64,000 nucleotides of DNA from Lingula anatina (Eukaryota > Brachiopoda > Lingulata > Lingulida > Lingulidae), in assembly GCF_001039355.2 (NCBI RefSeq), contig NW_019775648.1:175646-239645 (forward strand), given 5' to 3'. The stretch's first letter is position 1; each line of letters starts with the position of its first letter. The notes beneath the pieces were generated by a model. That model made no database searches. It saw only the letters and a list, made by a program, of their open reading frames with translations, and was not told where the DNA came from. Shown piece after piece: positions 30,676 through 56,264 of this stretch. The position numbers were made by a program, and so were the translations under genes.

Positions 30676-33600
30676 ATGATGAGCACAAAGGCTTTAGCAA
30701 GGTAAGAATTTTGAGACTCATATCTAAAAACTCAACTAAAACCTAGCCAAAAACTGCATTGTGAATGCATAAATTACAGATCTACTCGTGAAAATTATAT
30801 ACAGTATAAATTTCCAACTAAAAATCTTGGAAAGTTTTCACTTTTTCGTTGATGTTTTTTTCATCTCGAGTTTGTTCATTCTGGTCATGGAATGATTTTG
30901 CCCGTACTTATGCATTTTCTCCAAACGTATAGCACTTGTAAGTTAATAATTTTCGATATTCTACTCACTGTAGAAACACTTTTTCTGTTGAAAAAGTATT
31001 GTAAATAGGCATTATTACTCACAGAATTTACAGTATGTTTATTTACAAATGGGGTATGTGATAAAAATGGTTGATATGTTATCACTGTACATGCAAAATT
31101 ACTAAAAGACATTTAACATTTTCATATCTTTTAGAGAACTTGGTCTTTTGAGAAAAAGATCATACTCACAGATTTCTGAAGAGAGAAAAATACATAAAAA
31201 TAGCAGTAAGTATTTTTTACAGCCATTGGAGTTGTAGAAGAAAGTTTTTTTGTGGACAGAATAAGAATCACCAAAATGGGTAGCATTTTGATAAGAAAAG
31301 TATATGGACTTTTTGGCAATAAGCAGGGAGGCTGATGGAGTAAAAAATCAATCTTTGCAATTAAGAGATTGATAGAACGAATCAAAAGACTGGATTACTG
31401 TTAGTTCACCTCAAGAAGGAAATAATGATAAGGATCAGAAAACACTAACAAATGGCAAACTGAGCATAATAGATTTAAATACTAGTAACAAAAAAGACAG
31501 ATATTGTTACTTTTCTTTTGTAATTTTTTTTCAGAGCAACAGTTTTCACATTTGATTGTAATTGATTTTGAATCAACTTGCTGGGAAAAAAAGACTGGCA
31601 GGCCACAAGAAATCAGTAAGCTTTGTTTCTTATTTGACCTATATTCTTTCGTATTGGGAACATTTAGCAAAAGAACCATTCATTCGTATCTTGTAAGCCA
31701 CCTAGCCAGGAATACTAAAAGTTTGTGTATTATAGGGACTTGTAGGACTTGATAATTTGCTACCTAGTAATACATTAGCCTTTAAATTTTTAGCTATTGC
31801 TTAATAAGTATATTTTAATTACCCTCTATATTTTGATACTATATTATATGTCTTATGCACTGTTGATTTTTGTCACAGTTGAGTTCCCAGCTGTACTGAT
31901 GAACACAAATAATGGAGAAGTAGAGTCTGAATTTCACCACTATGTGCAGCCCAGTGAAAACCCAATGCTGAGTGAGTTCTGTAAAAAGCTAACTGGGATC
32001 AGCCAGGTATGGAGACTTGGTATATCACATTTTATAATGGCTGTTATTGTTTGTGACTCACTCTAGGAAAGTAAATTTCATTTTAAATATTTGTTTTTTT
32101 TTTTTTTTTATTTATTTATTTTTTTTTGCCAAATTTATCAGCGATTTGGTGGAACATTTTGATTGGGCGAAACTTATCCAGCACTTGGTGAAAAAGAACT
32201 TTTAACAAAGAGTGTACCCACTGTGTGATGTCATTATCACAAGTAGAACTTCAGGTGTTTTACATTACTTCTTGCTGAAAGTAGATAAATCTGAAGAGTA
32301 AAATGGTTGGGCAATATACAGAATAACCTTATCATATGATTATGTTCTTGTTACTTGAATGTTTTGAGAATTTTTGGGAAACTTGAATGTTGTAAGTAAG
32401 TCTAATTATTTCACTAAACACCTTTCAGGAACAAGTGGAAGAGGGAATACCATTATCACTGTGCTTGAGCAAGTTTAACACTTGGATCAAAAATATTAGC
32501 CAGGAAAGGAAATTAGTCTTTGAACAATCTGTCAGTGAAGGCCAGAACTTGTGTACAATTGTTACTTGGTCAGGTAATCTGTAAAATCTGTAATCTGTAA
32601 AATGCTTCAGATATTGTATGATTACTAGTAGCCATGTCTGTTTAAAACATTTAATTTATTTTTTGAAATGTGAGTTACATTACATTAAAGCAGCAATTTA
32701 ATTACTAGTATATACTTTTTAAATCTGAGACATTTAGTCACACACGCATTCACGCACACATGAACACACACGCACACACACACACACACACACACAAAAA
32801 AAAACTTGTTAATTTAATCAAATTGCGATAGAAAACAGACAAGATGGGATGACTGGTCCCTGCCAAAACATTGAACATTTTTCCTTCCATATTTCAGATT
32901 GGGACCTTGGTGTGTGCCTGCTATATGAATGCAGAAGAAAACAAATAAGAAAGCCAGCAGCTCTCAATTCTTGGATTGATCTCCGGGCAACTTATAGGGT
33001 AAATATTGTTTCTAGGCAACACACATTCTGATTATTGTCTCCAAGCAACATAAACAATAATTATTGGCTCCAGGCAATACACATGGCTTATATTGTCCCT
33101 TGGCAATACACAGGGTTAATATCATTGCTTGGTAATATACAATGTAAATATTGTCTCTGGGCTACACAGTGTAAAAAGTGTCATTTTCACATGAAACATA
33201 CTGATCTGCTCAATACTGTGCCTGCCCAGTCTCAGTGAGTTGGTTAATAGTTAAACTTCACTGTGAAATGCACTTTTTGACTGTGTAAAGAAAATATTTT
33301 TTACATTCTCATGTTATCTAATAATGTTGTGCTTAATTAATAACTAAATAATAAATGTCTTGAGCAAGTGATGAAATCTTAATTCCAGAAATTCTACGAT
33401 CGTCGCCCTCAAGGCCTCAATGGTGCACTCCAAGATGTCGGAATTGAGTTTGAGGGGAGAGAACATTCTGGTACAATAGCTTTGTATTTTACTTTTGCTA
33501 TTATTTCTAACCTTTTAAAAGAAAGAATTGGATAATTTTTTTGGAAAGAATATCGTATGAAAGTCATTCTCATCACAATCTACACAAAGTCTTACATTCA

Positions 33601-35580
33601 ATTTGGTATTCAGACAACTTGCTGAACTTAACATCAAATTTACTGTCAAATTGGAACTTTAAACAATAATACAACATTTTCTCAACTAATATGTACATAG
33701 ATGGGACAGTGTGATTGTCACATTTAAAACACTAATTCATAGCACAATGGTATTCATCAGCGAATCATTGCAGTACATTCATAAATTTGCTTATATTTAA
33801 TATAGGTCTGGATGATGCCCGTAACACAGCCAAGCTGGCTTGGAGAATGATACGTGATGGTTGTGTGTTGAATGTCACAAAGAGTTTTAATGGGGTAAGG
33901 AGGCCCTTTAATTCTTACAGCTGACAACTGGTCACTGTTGTAGACAGTGTTTGGAGTTAAAGTGCAGGTTTGCCCAAGCCTTGACTGGACTGGCCTGGCC
34001 TGAAGTTAATGATGGTGACATGGGACAACTGAGTTGCTTCTTTGGCTAGTAATGGAGATTTCTTATCCAGCTCATGGGGCTTAAACTGGCACTTTTACAA
34101 GAGCTTAAAATGTCTCCGTGTAATGACTGCCAAAGCATGTCATTACTGCCCTTCAGTGCCACAATTTTATCAGACAATTCATAGTGAAATCAAGGCCTAT
34201 GTCAAACACATATGTCAAACATTTTTTACAAGTCGGCCTCGTGAGTGCTTAATATATTCTGTACCCACATTCAAGTGATAAAACTGAATAATTACATTGA
34301 TGAAGATTGGATTAAATTTTGATTTTCTGTATGTTTTCCATTATTAATGAGAGCAACAAGATTGTCATTAACATTCTGCTGACTAATGTAAATCATTTAT
34401 ACGGAAATTTGTTTCATTTATTTTATGTTATGTATTTGTGATTTTTTTATCAAAGAATATCAATGTTTTAATATATATATATGATGTTTAACTTATGTAT
34501 TTTGTTTGTGTATTTATATTTCAAAGAATAAAATATTTTTAATGAAGTCAAAAACATTTAGTCTTTCTTTTGAGCTCACTTTCTACATTAACATTGCAGA
34601 GTGCCCAAGAAAGAAGTGAAACTATGGCAAAGATAATGAAAATCGCAACTGAGTCATCAAATGCTAAGAAGGGGCATGAACCAAATGGAGCTTGTCGTGT
34701 GGCTGGGAGCAGTGCTGAACGTTTACCAGTACAGCAGGAGTGTGGACAAGGGACTCCACACTCCTCTATTCCTGCTGCACCACAGTTGTCAGTAACCTCC
34801 AGCAACACTGCACCCCACTCCTTGCACAACAGAGTGAGAAAGATCTTTTCAACTGACAAGACAACAAAGAGTGAGAGGACACTGCAAATAAAAGGACCAC
34901 AGAAAAGTGAATCTAGTGGGAATGTCAGTACTGTTGAGAGTGGTCTTGTGAATGTATCAAAACAATTTGAAACAGAAACAGTTAAAACATCATCTGTGAA
35001 TGTGCTAAAGATTGAGTCGGTTTCCAAAGAACTAAAAACTATTGCATCACCAGTTTTTAATGAGCAAGCAAAGAAATTTACACAAACTGGACCAAGCACA
35101 ATTAGCACAGTCAACGGTCATAGAAACATAAAAGCTCCCTATTACAATCAAAGTATTTCCAAACTTGGTGACTTCAAGAAACCATTCTCTAGCATGTCTT
35201 CTAAACTTCAGGGTAATAGACCATACACACCCAGTGATAGAGGGAGTAAAATGTCCTATCACACCAAGTGCAATGTGACAGTCGGTGTCACACCTGAGGC
35301 AATGGTGAAACCTTCCAACAGTGCATATAAAACAAGTCAAAATGGCCTTGGACCATTCAGTTCAACTGGTAAAACTGTAGGAAAATGTTTACTCTCCTGG
35401 TCCTCCCATATGAAGGCCACCCCTCCCTTGTGTGATTGTGGGAGGCGAAGCAAGAGAAGGGTTGTTCAGAATCCTGGCCCCAATGAAGGAAGAGCCTTCT
35501 TTGCATGCCCTCTTGGAAGAAAAAGTTCTGGTGCAGTGAAAGAAGGCTGTAAATTTTTTAAATGGGACAGTAGGAGTTGA
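30676..35580 (+). CDS. ERI2: ERI1 exoribonuclease family member 2
   Basis: Nine coding exons: 30676-30701, 31135-31205, 31535-31615, 31879-32006, 32429-32573, 32898-32998, 33389-33470, 33806-33894 and 34600-35580 (TGA 35578-35580), 1704 bases, 567 residues. An ERI/ExoD1-type DEDDh 3'-5' exonuclease fills residues 36-240: D43 and E45 (LIVIDFESTCW), D151 or D153 (TWSDWDLG), H210 and D215 (REHSGLDDARNT). A long low-complexity Ser/Thr/Lys region in the last exon is followed by a C-terminal GRF zinc finger: C519-x-C521, C544, C558 with GPNEGRAFFACP and FFKWD. This exonuclease-plus-GRF order is the hallmark of ERI2. The biological substrate of ERI2 is poorly known. Two in-frame ATGs occur together at the start. 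Confidence 0.95.
32999..33170. repeat. Minisatellite of about 29 bp, about 6 copies
   Basis: Imperfect units on the theme 'taaatattgtctctaggcaa...acaca' run from the donor of ERI2 exon 6. The first unit contains the donor itself (AGG|GTAAATATTGT), and the last, near 33141, repeats GTAAATATTGTCTCTGGG. The copies differ by several bases each, so the array is old. Confidence 0.75.
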
Positions 35581-36149
35581 TGACATTACATATGATGATG
35601 TGCAAACTATATATGAATTGTTCTCTGTATTTTCAAACTGAATTGGATTCATTATTGCTGCAATATAAATCCAATTTGATACCGATCTCAGCATTTATAA
35701 TTGAAAAGCTTGGGAGAAATATGTGTTAAAAGTTTATTACAAAAAGTATTGATTTACATGGAGCAGATCTTTTGAAGTAATTGTATATTCAGATGAAATA
35801 TTTACAGGTATTTTTTAAATGGTTAGAATTCTAAAATGATGGCTGTATTTCATTTGAAAATAAAAAATATTTCACAAATATTTTGTACATAATATAACCC
35901 ACTTCAAGCTGAACTAAACCAGATTGAGGTCTGTCAGCTTACCTATGGGGTCTTCTTACTTGATCTCAAACAATCGACAACAATTTATGCACTGGTTTAA
36001 AATTATTTAAAAAATAAAACTGTCCTTCAGGCTATTAAAATGTACTTTGGGCTGGTAGAATCCACATAGTTACAGTATATAATGACAGTGTGTCCCCACA
36101 TTCATAATATGTCACAGTCTGTTGATTTTGTATAATTTAATCCATGGAC
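35581..36149. other. Convergent 3' UTRs of ERI2 and NME5
   Basis: AATAAA for ERI2 at 35859-35864 lies beyond the first minus-strand AATAAA usable by NME5 (tttatt 35733-35738). The two mRNAs would then overlap by over 100 bases at their 3' ends. No other gene is seen. Confidence 0.45.
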
Positions 36150-38434
36150 TTAGTTTGGTTCCTCGATTATAGGTCCCTTCACCTTGGGTTTGTTAGGGTT
36201 GTTTTGAAGCAGCCAATCTGCAAGCCACACCTGGAACAATAACAAAACAGGAATAGTCTATCTGTTGCTGCTGTTGCATGTTATGTGACACCTTTAAATA
36301 AGATTGCTACACATACTAACAGTAAATTCACACTCACATATTTATTCCATAAATCCATTCAGTGAATGCATCCAATAAAATGAAGCTTGGGTCATGAATG
36401 ATTATTGAAAAATTCATCAAACTAAGAAAGCATTCAGTTTTGATGTCTTCAAACAAAATGCTGGTTGCAAAAAGAAAATTGTTTGAAATAAGCACATTTC
36501 AGTAATTAAGGCAGCTTTTTGTGCATAGTTAGATAAAAGATATAAAAAAATATTGGGATACCAGAAGTCATTTTATCTAATTTGCTACTAGTTATCATGC
36601 TAAAACTTACCACTGGATCACTTGGTTTTTCCTTACAAAGTTGTGTAAGTCCTCTCAATAGAGTAGGGTTGACTGTGCGTGCCAGGTAGTCTTTGGCTGC
36701 CTGACCCACTGCTACAGGCTCTACAATACCTGAAATATCATTCAAAAATACATGCTATACTTCAGAATATGTTGATTTGCAATCATGCATGTTTATAAAA
36801 TTTAATAATAAACAAATAATGGGCAAATATAAAAAGATAAATATAGAATGAATTACAATCTCAGTTATATCATAAGCTTATTTTAATGAAATAATTATAA
36901 AATTTCCATGATAATTAATATGTTTGTTACTTTTATAGACTCTTTGTTTAAGGAACTGGGGGTGTGGGTGGGAGGATATCAAGAACACTGGAAAAAATGT
37001 GCACTTACTGTCTGAGAAAAAGAACCTGATCTCTCTTGCTGCATTGGAAAAGCTATCACTGCCATGGAGGGCATTTCTCTGGTCATCTGTTCCATAAATT
37101 GCCCTTAAACTAGATGGGAAAAAATACAGGGATGAAACAAAAATAAATGAAATTGATAAAGATATATATAATTACAGAACTGAGAAATAATGTTTTAGTT
37201 GACTTGAAGAAATGAAATGGAAAAAGTATTTACAAACGTTATAAGTCAGTTACAAATAAATTATAATTAGGACACTATTTTGTTTATATTTAACACTTCA
37301 GCATATTTATTCTGGTTTTGATTCACTAAAATTTACCCATTAGTATTTGAAATGATTCATGCAATATGCTTACCTATCTGGATGTGTTTCTCGAGCTTTT
37401 AAAGTGTTAGTTGGGCCAACTAATTCTCTCCAATAGGAAATTGCATTATCCCTTGATAAAACCAGCACAATTATTGGACCACTGCTCATGTAAGCTACTA
37501 GACTTGGAAAGAAGAGCTTCCCATAGTGCTCAGCATAGAAGTCACTGGCTTGCTCAGGGGTGAGGTGCACCCTTCTTTTCTGCAATATGAGTACAATGTC
37601 ATAAACTTACTTTAATTTGTAACAGTTTTATTTGTTTAACAGTTTATAAGGTGGATCAGAAGTTTTTTTTTTATTTTACTGTACTGCTAAAGATCAGATA
37701 ATTAAAGTTTTTGGTAGTCATTTTCAGATGTAATACATGTTCATGTTGCATGTTAACTATAAGGTTATTTTGCTAATGTGTACAATATTTGCTTCATGTA
37801 AACATTCACATGGTAAAATATTTGCTTAGAACTATGCAGACAATTTCACCAGTGTGGGGATATAAGGAGGGAGAAGAAAATAAAAAATATATCCATAATG
37901 TTTTTCACATTCCTTTTCTTTTTTCATTTACAGGTGATTTTTAGGAAGAGACTTGAGAAACTTTGAAATGAAATTGATATATTCTGAATGAAGGAGTTTT
38001 AAACCCCAACTTAAATGTATAGGCAGTGAAGGAAGGTAAATGTGTTTCCATAATGGATTTAAAAGAAATATCTTATTTACTTAGGCCCTAATTATATTTC
38101 TGTACATTTATGAAATACAATGACCAAATACAATATTTGCTGGTATTTTTGGCAACATTCACTTACTTAACAAGATTTCATATACAACAACACGGTTATT
38201 TTTATATAAAGAACACTTCAGTGTCTCATTTTGAACCTTTGCTTCATTCAGTACATATAAGAATTACTTAATTAATATGGCCTCTCACTGGCAGTGAGAG
38301 TGTGAACTTACCTGTAAAATACAAAACCCAGACCTCAGTATAATGTCTTCAATTTCATCACATTTATGGATAGCGTCTGGCTTAATAATGGCAAGAGTCT
38401 TTTCTACATATATTTGAGGTACCTCCATACCCAT
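36150..38434 (-). CDS. NME5: Nucleoside diphosphate kinase homolog 5 (ciliary, radial spoke)
   Basis: Five coding exons on the minus strand: 38434-38312, 37579-37374, 37109-37009, 36729-36611, 36230-36150 (stop 36152-36150), 630 bases, 209 residues (human 212). An NDP-kinase domain runs from VEKTLAIIKPDA to REIRFFFSDS, with the active-site block NALHGSD containing H125. A C-terminal Dpy-30-like dimerisation motif follows (GQAAKDYLARTVNPTLL...CKEKPSDPVVWLADWLL), then NPNKPK and an acidic end. NME5 is a radial-spoke associated protein of motile cilia and flagella; kinase activity of this group is doubtful. Two in-frame ATGs (38434 and 38428) are possible; the upstream one has the better context. 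It is divergent from FBF1. Confidence 0.96.
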
Positions 38435-38901
38435 TCTGTGTGCCTTCCTACTCAGTATATAGACAAATCTTTACATAAAATCTCCCGGCTGAATGTCTCC
38501 TGTTGGTTGCTATGTCCGAGTGTTTATTTCCGGTTGCGCATGCTCAATTATTAAAATCCGATTTCTAACGGAAACCCCCGAATTAAATTCAACTGATAAA
38601 CAACAATTATTTATCTCACATATTGGTAATTACTCGTCAAAAATACAATTTTCATATCATTGGTCTAAGCATTAGGACGTATTCCCATCTTTTTATAAAA
38701 AAATCTCATTTCTTATGTCGTATCGATGAGTGCACATTTCCCATTCTCTGTTAGTAAACTTTGAATTCTGTGAGCTTTTGCAACCAAAGTGAATTGTATT
38801 TTTAGATCAAATTAGCATTATGGAGAAGTTGCAATTTTGTCCTTGGAAATATATTTGACTTAATATTAATCCTGTGATGTGGATGCAATACAGCTGTTAA
38901 A
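38435..38901. promoter_or_regulatory. Divergent NME5/FBF1 promoter
   Basis: 467 bp between the start codons of two ciliary genes. GTTGCTATG at 38506-38514, 72 bp from the NME5 start, matches the left half of the RFX X-box (GTTGCCATGGCAAC type) but the right half is degenerate. TTGCGCATGC at 38534-38543 is an NRF1-like core. No TATA box is placed convincingly. Confidence 0.5.
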
Positions 38902-52552
<13,651 letters not shown>

Positions 52553-52713
52553 AGCTTAATCAAAGACTGAGCCACACTTCTATTTTTGTATATATTTATT
52601 TTTTACATATTTTTTTCATGAGTGACTTTACTTCTATAAATAGGCCTCCGGCCATTTATCACAACTGGCATCAGTTTGTATTATAACTATAACATAATAT
52701 ATGCACATGAAAC

Positions 52714-52719
52714 AATAAA
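52714..52719 (+). terminator. FBF1: FBF1 poly(A) signal
   Basis: AATAAA 162 bases after the FBF1 stop codon, in an AT-rich 3' UTR. It is the first canonical signal after the stop. Confidence 0.6.
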
Positions 52720-55153
52720 TTATGTAACATTAAAGTATTTTGTAACTCTATGTCCATCTTCTACAGATATTTGTATAGACTAAGGTGCTATCTTGTCACA
52801 TCATGATCTCACAATGACCAGCAATCTAGAACTTACGATTGTCACCCTGACTAGCAGTCTTTATTGACTAGAACCAGACTGCATTAAAATATGACTAACA
52901 GCTTTCAAAGGCTATATCTTGACTACATTAAATATGACTAGCACCTTACACTGGCCAGAACATGACACTGGGTTTTCCACAAAGGGCACCCTTCAGGAAA
53001 TGCAAGTGTATAGTGTTGTGAAAGGAGTGTAACTAAACACATGGTTACACTCTATGCGGTTTATGGTCAGGTTTAATCTTGTTTACTTATTGCACTGTTG
53101 TTTATTTTTTTTAATATGACCCTTTTTCTTTAATTACGAAAATTTTTGTCTGGCACGTGTGTGAGGCATGTTTTAGGAGGGGGATAATAAAGAACAACCA
53201 ATCTTTGAACACAGAGACCTCTCCCGTTTTTTGAAGACGCTTTACACCATAATTTACTGCAGTCAGAACATCATGTTCTAGCCCCAAGAATAGCCTGAAA
53301 TGTGTTATCAGCAAAGAGATCGAGAAAGAGAGAAAAAGTGATTTTGATATTGTTTGAGGGTAGGGCCTATTTACATGTGCAGTCATTGGAGTCGATGTGA
53401 TTGTGATAAATCAATTCAAACTATTGGATATTACTGCTTTAAATGACAGCACATAGTTTTCTTTCCGATCAAGGAAGTGCTTCTCAAGTTGATCAAACCA
53501 TGCCAAGCACTGTATTCAACATAATTAGCAAAAAAAAAAAAAAAAAAAAACTAATGAAGCAGACGTCTTTATTGAACGTCCCTATACTATGGCATTGTGG
53601 TGACATAAGATAGTTAATCTGGTGCTCCTATTAAGTGCCAACCCATCCGCCCCCTTCACACGCACACTCAGTAAATATAACTTTGATCCAGTTAACGAGT
53701 TTATTTAATTACTATAGACTATTTACTTTTGGGTTGTCCGTCTTGCGAGGTAACTACCAGTATATACGGTAATTCAGTAAAACAGATGATCGACTGGTGC
53801 ATGTACATTTTGATTGTCTGTCCAGTCTGTTTGGATGTCGTCTGCTTGAACGAACGAATGATTCTGTGTTGACAATCTATTGTTCGTCACATGCTTTCCA
53901 GGATCCAGTGGCATGGTACACATGGGTGCCCTCTCATCTTTGAAACGTCAGCGTGAACCCCGCTTGGGTAACCTTAGAAACGACGGCTTGAAGTCGGCGG
54001 TTTCTGTCGGAATTGATAAAGAGGAAAAATCGTAAATGTAATAAGGAAAGAACCAATATTTTAAATTTATCCCGTATGAGATCTTCGTTAAATGAAAGCA
54101 AATTGCCGAAAGCACCGGTATGAGAAAGGGGGGCAAAAGTTTTACTGTATTTGAACAGGATAAATTAACTAGTTTATCTTCACATGTCGGCTGTGGTTAT
54201 AAGGTTTACACGTCACGAATTATGTTGCGTTCGCATATCCGGGCAAACATTGCGCAACTTACCCAATCAGTGTTATAGTGACGACATCGACGAGTTAATT
54301 GGAGCTTTCAGATCTTTATTCACCGACTAATGTTTCACACAGATTCAATTTATGTGTGCATGAATTGAGAGGAGTCTCTGAGACTAGTTTGCTGTCAACA
54401 ATTTCGTAATTTCTTCAATTACAACAGATATAGTTGAAAAAGTCATTTTATTGACATTTGTACCTTGATTAATACACAAAGCACGAATTCAAAATGTGGC
54501 TTTGACATCATTTTCAAACATGAAAACAACTTTCACACTTATTGACTCGCAAAGAAATTAAACTTGCACTCAATAACTCCCTAGGCTTTTACTATTTTCG
54601 AAGGGAATTACCTAAATACTACGGTGAAAATTAAAGAAAAAAAATCTTCATTTTAGATCTTGGGGGGGGGGGGGGTAAAAACTTTTCCTTTTTTTCTTGT
54701 CAGAGGTTGTACAGTTTACATGTTAAAAGCTTCATAATTTTCAGGGTAAAATTTATCATAGTTTTTAAATGAAAACATTTAAGTATGCAATTATCAATAA
54801 ACTTTTAAAAAGCGTTGGGTGTTATGTTTGTAGACCCCCAAATATTAAAATCTCACGCGTGTGAAACTTTTAAAGGTTTAAATGAAATAAAATCAAAATA
54901 GACAGACCTACACTTGAAACTGGGCTATAATTTGCCCTAAATTAAAGACCACGCAATCGTTTTATTCATATCATTACATTTTACGCACGACAAAGCATTA
55001 CGCGCGTGGGTTTAGAAAAGTTGACTAGTGAATGCGTGCAATAGCAAGATAAAAGACGTTTGTGTCTGATAAGACGCACTTGACCGCAGAACCAGGCTTC
55101 AAGGGATGTTTATTTGTTTTTGGTCACGTGCATTTTTAGTGGTGAGTTATTTG
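52720..55153. other. Gene-poor intergenic region
   Basis: About 2.4 kb with no gene recognised. It contains a 20-base poly(A) (about 53529-53550), a G run near 54662 and a few CACGTG/GCGCG-rich spots. Some 'gactagca' motifs recur between 52790 and 52950 but form no clear repeat. Confidence 0.5.
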
Positions 55154-55284
55154 TATAAAAATTCTATAGATTCGTTCTAAGAATCAATGTACGTGACAGC
55201 CGGACTTGGGGTGGATCGCTGGCAGTGGACACAGATATATCGTACGAATCTACCAGGCGACCTGCTCGCCAGAGTACTGAAACG
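55154..55284 (+). promoter_or_regulatory. TATA box and non-coding first exon of the IgGFc/ZP gene
   Basis: TATAAAAA at 55154-55161 is followed about 30 bases later by a stretch ending in a good donor (ACG|GTAAGA after 55284). The next acceptor, TTTTTTCAG before 56003, leads straight to the start codon at 56009. This gives a TATA promoter and a spliced 5' leader, unlike the TATA-less divergent promoters elsewhere in the window. Confidence 0.55.
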
Positions 55285-56008
55285 GTAAGATTTAAAGTTA
55301 ATTTTCCATATGTAGACAATCTGAGTTTTTGTAAAAGTTTTCAAGCATTGTTCTAGTTTTGGTATCGATATAAAATAGTCTTAAACCCTAATTTTTTATT
55401 TTGTGAAATGTGCATTAAACAGCAGGTAGAAAAGACAAAAGTCGAATTTTTTGTAAATAAACTGGGTATTGTTATCTATACACATATTTCATAAGTAAAT
55501 TGCCATAGTACAAAGGGGGGTGCAAACTGCATTTTGAAATACAAAAAAAAAAAAAAAATAAATAAATAAATAAAAAAAAAAAATAATAATAATAATAAAA
55601 AAAAAGAAATATTCGTGATCTGAACAAAGAAAACGTGTGTTATAAAGGTTCGTTTATGTCAAAACGCAAAATTAACATAAAACGAATGGAACAAAAATTC
55701 TCTTTCTAACGTAAATTCGTTCGTTAATTCTCTTTGTGACGTAAATGGACAATTATATCAATTGTGTTCATTACCTATAATGCAGGTACATCTCCACAGC
55801 TTTTTACCAAATACGCTCTTGCCTTAATCAACTACTGAATAATATGATAAGTTTTGCTTTTCGAAAGACATAAAAAGAAACACTGAATAAGCTTTATGCG
55901 CCTGATGTATGTGTTGGCTTGGTTTGCAAATTAATAAACGTCAATGAGTAGCGAGTTTTGAATTAAAAAAAAAGTGATTGAAGTATTTGTTAATTTTTTC
56001 AGATAAAT

Positions 56009-56206
56009 ATGGTGCCTGCAAAACCAGGACTTCTTGCTGCTGCGCTGTGTGTTCTGATAGCAGTTCAAACCGCAGCCGGATCTGGTATTTAATCTGTAGC
56101 ATAACTAAATAGTAAACGATTATGGTTTTTAAAGCATTGTTAAAACAATGAAACGCTTTATTTTGCAATGAAACATTCGGATCATCCCTGGGCAAAATAA
56201 GGCCAA

Positions 56207-56264
<58 letters not shown>

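Noticed and set aside
34548-35114. 188-residue minus-strand open frame
   Set aside because: It is antisense to the last ERI2 exon, which has a clear GRF zinc finger and frame support on the plus strand.
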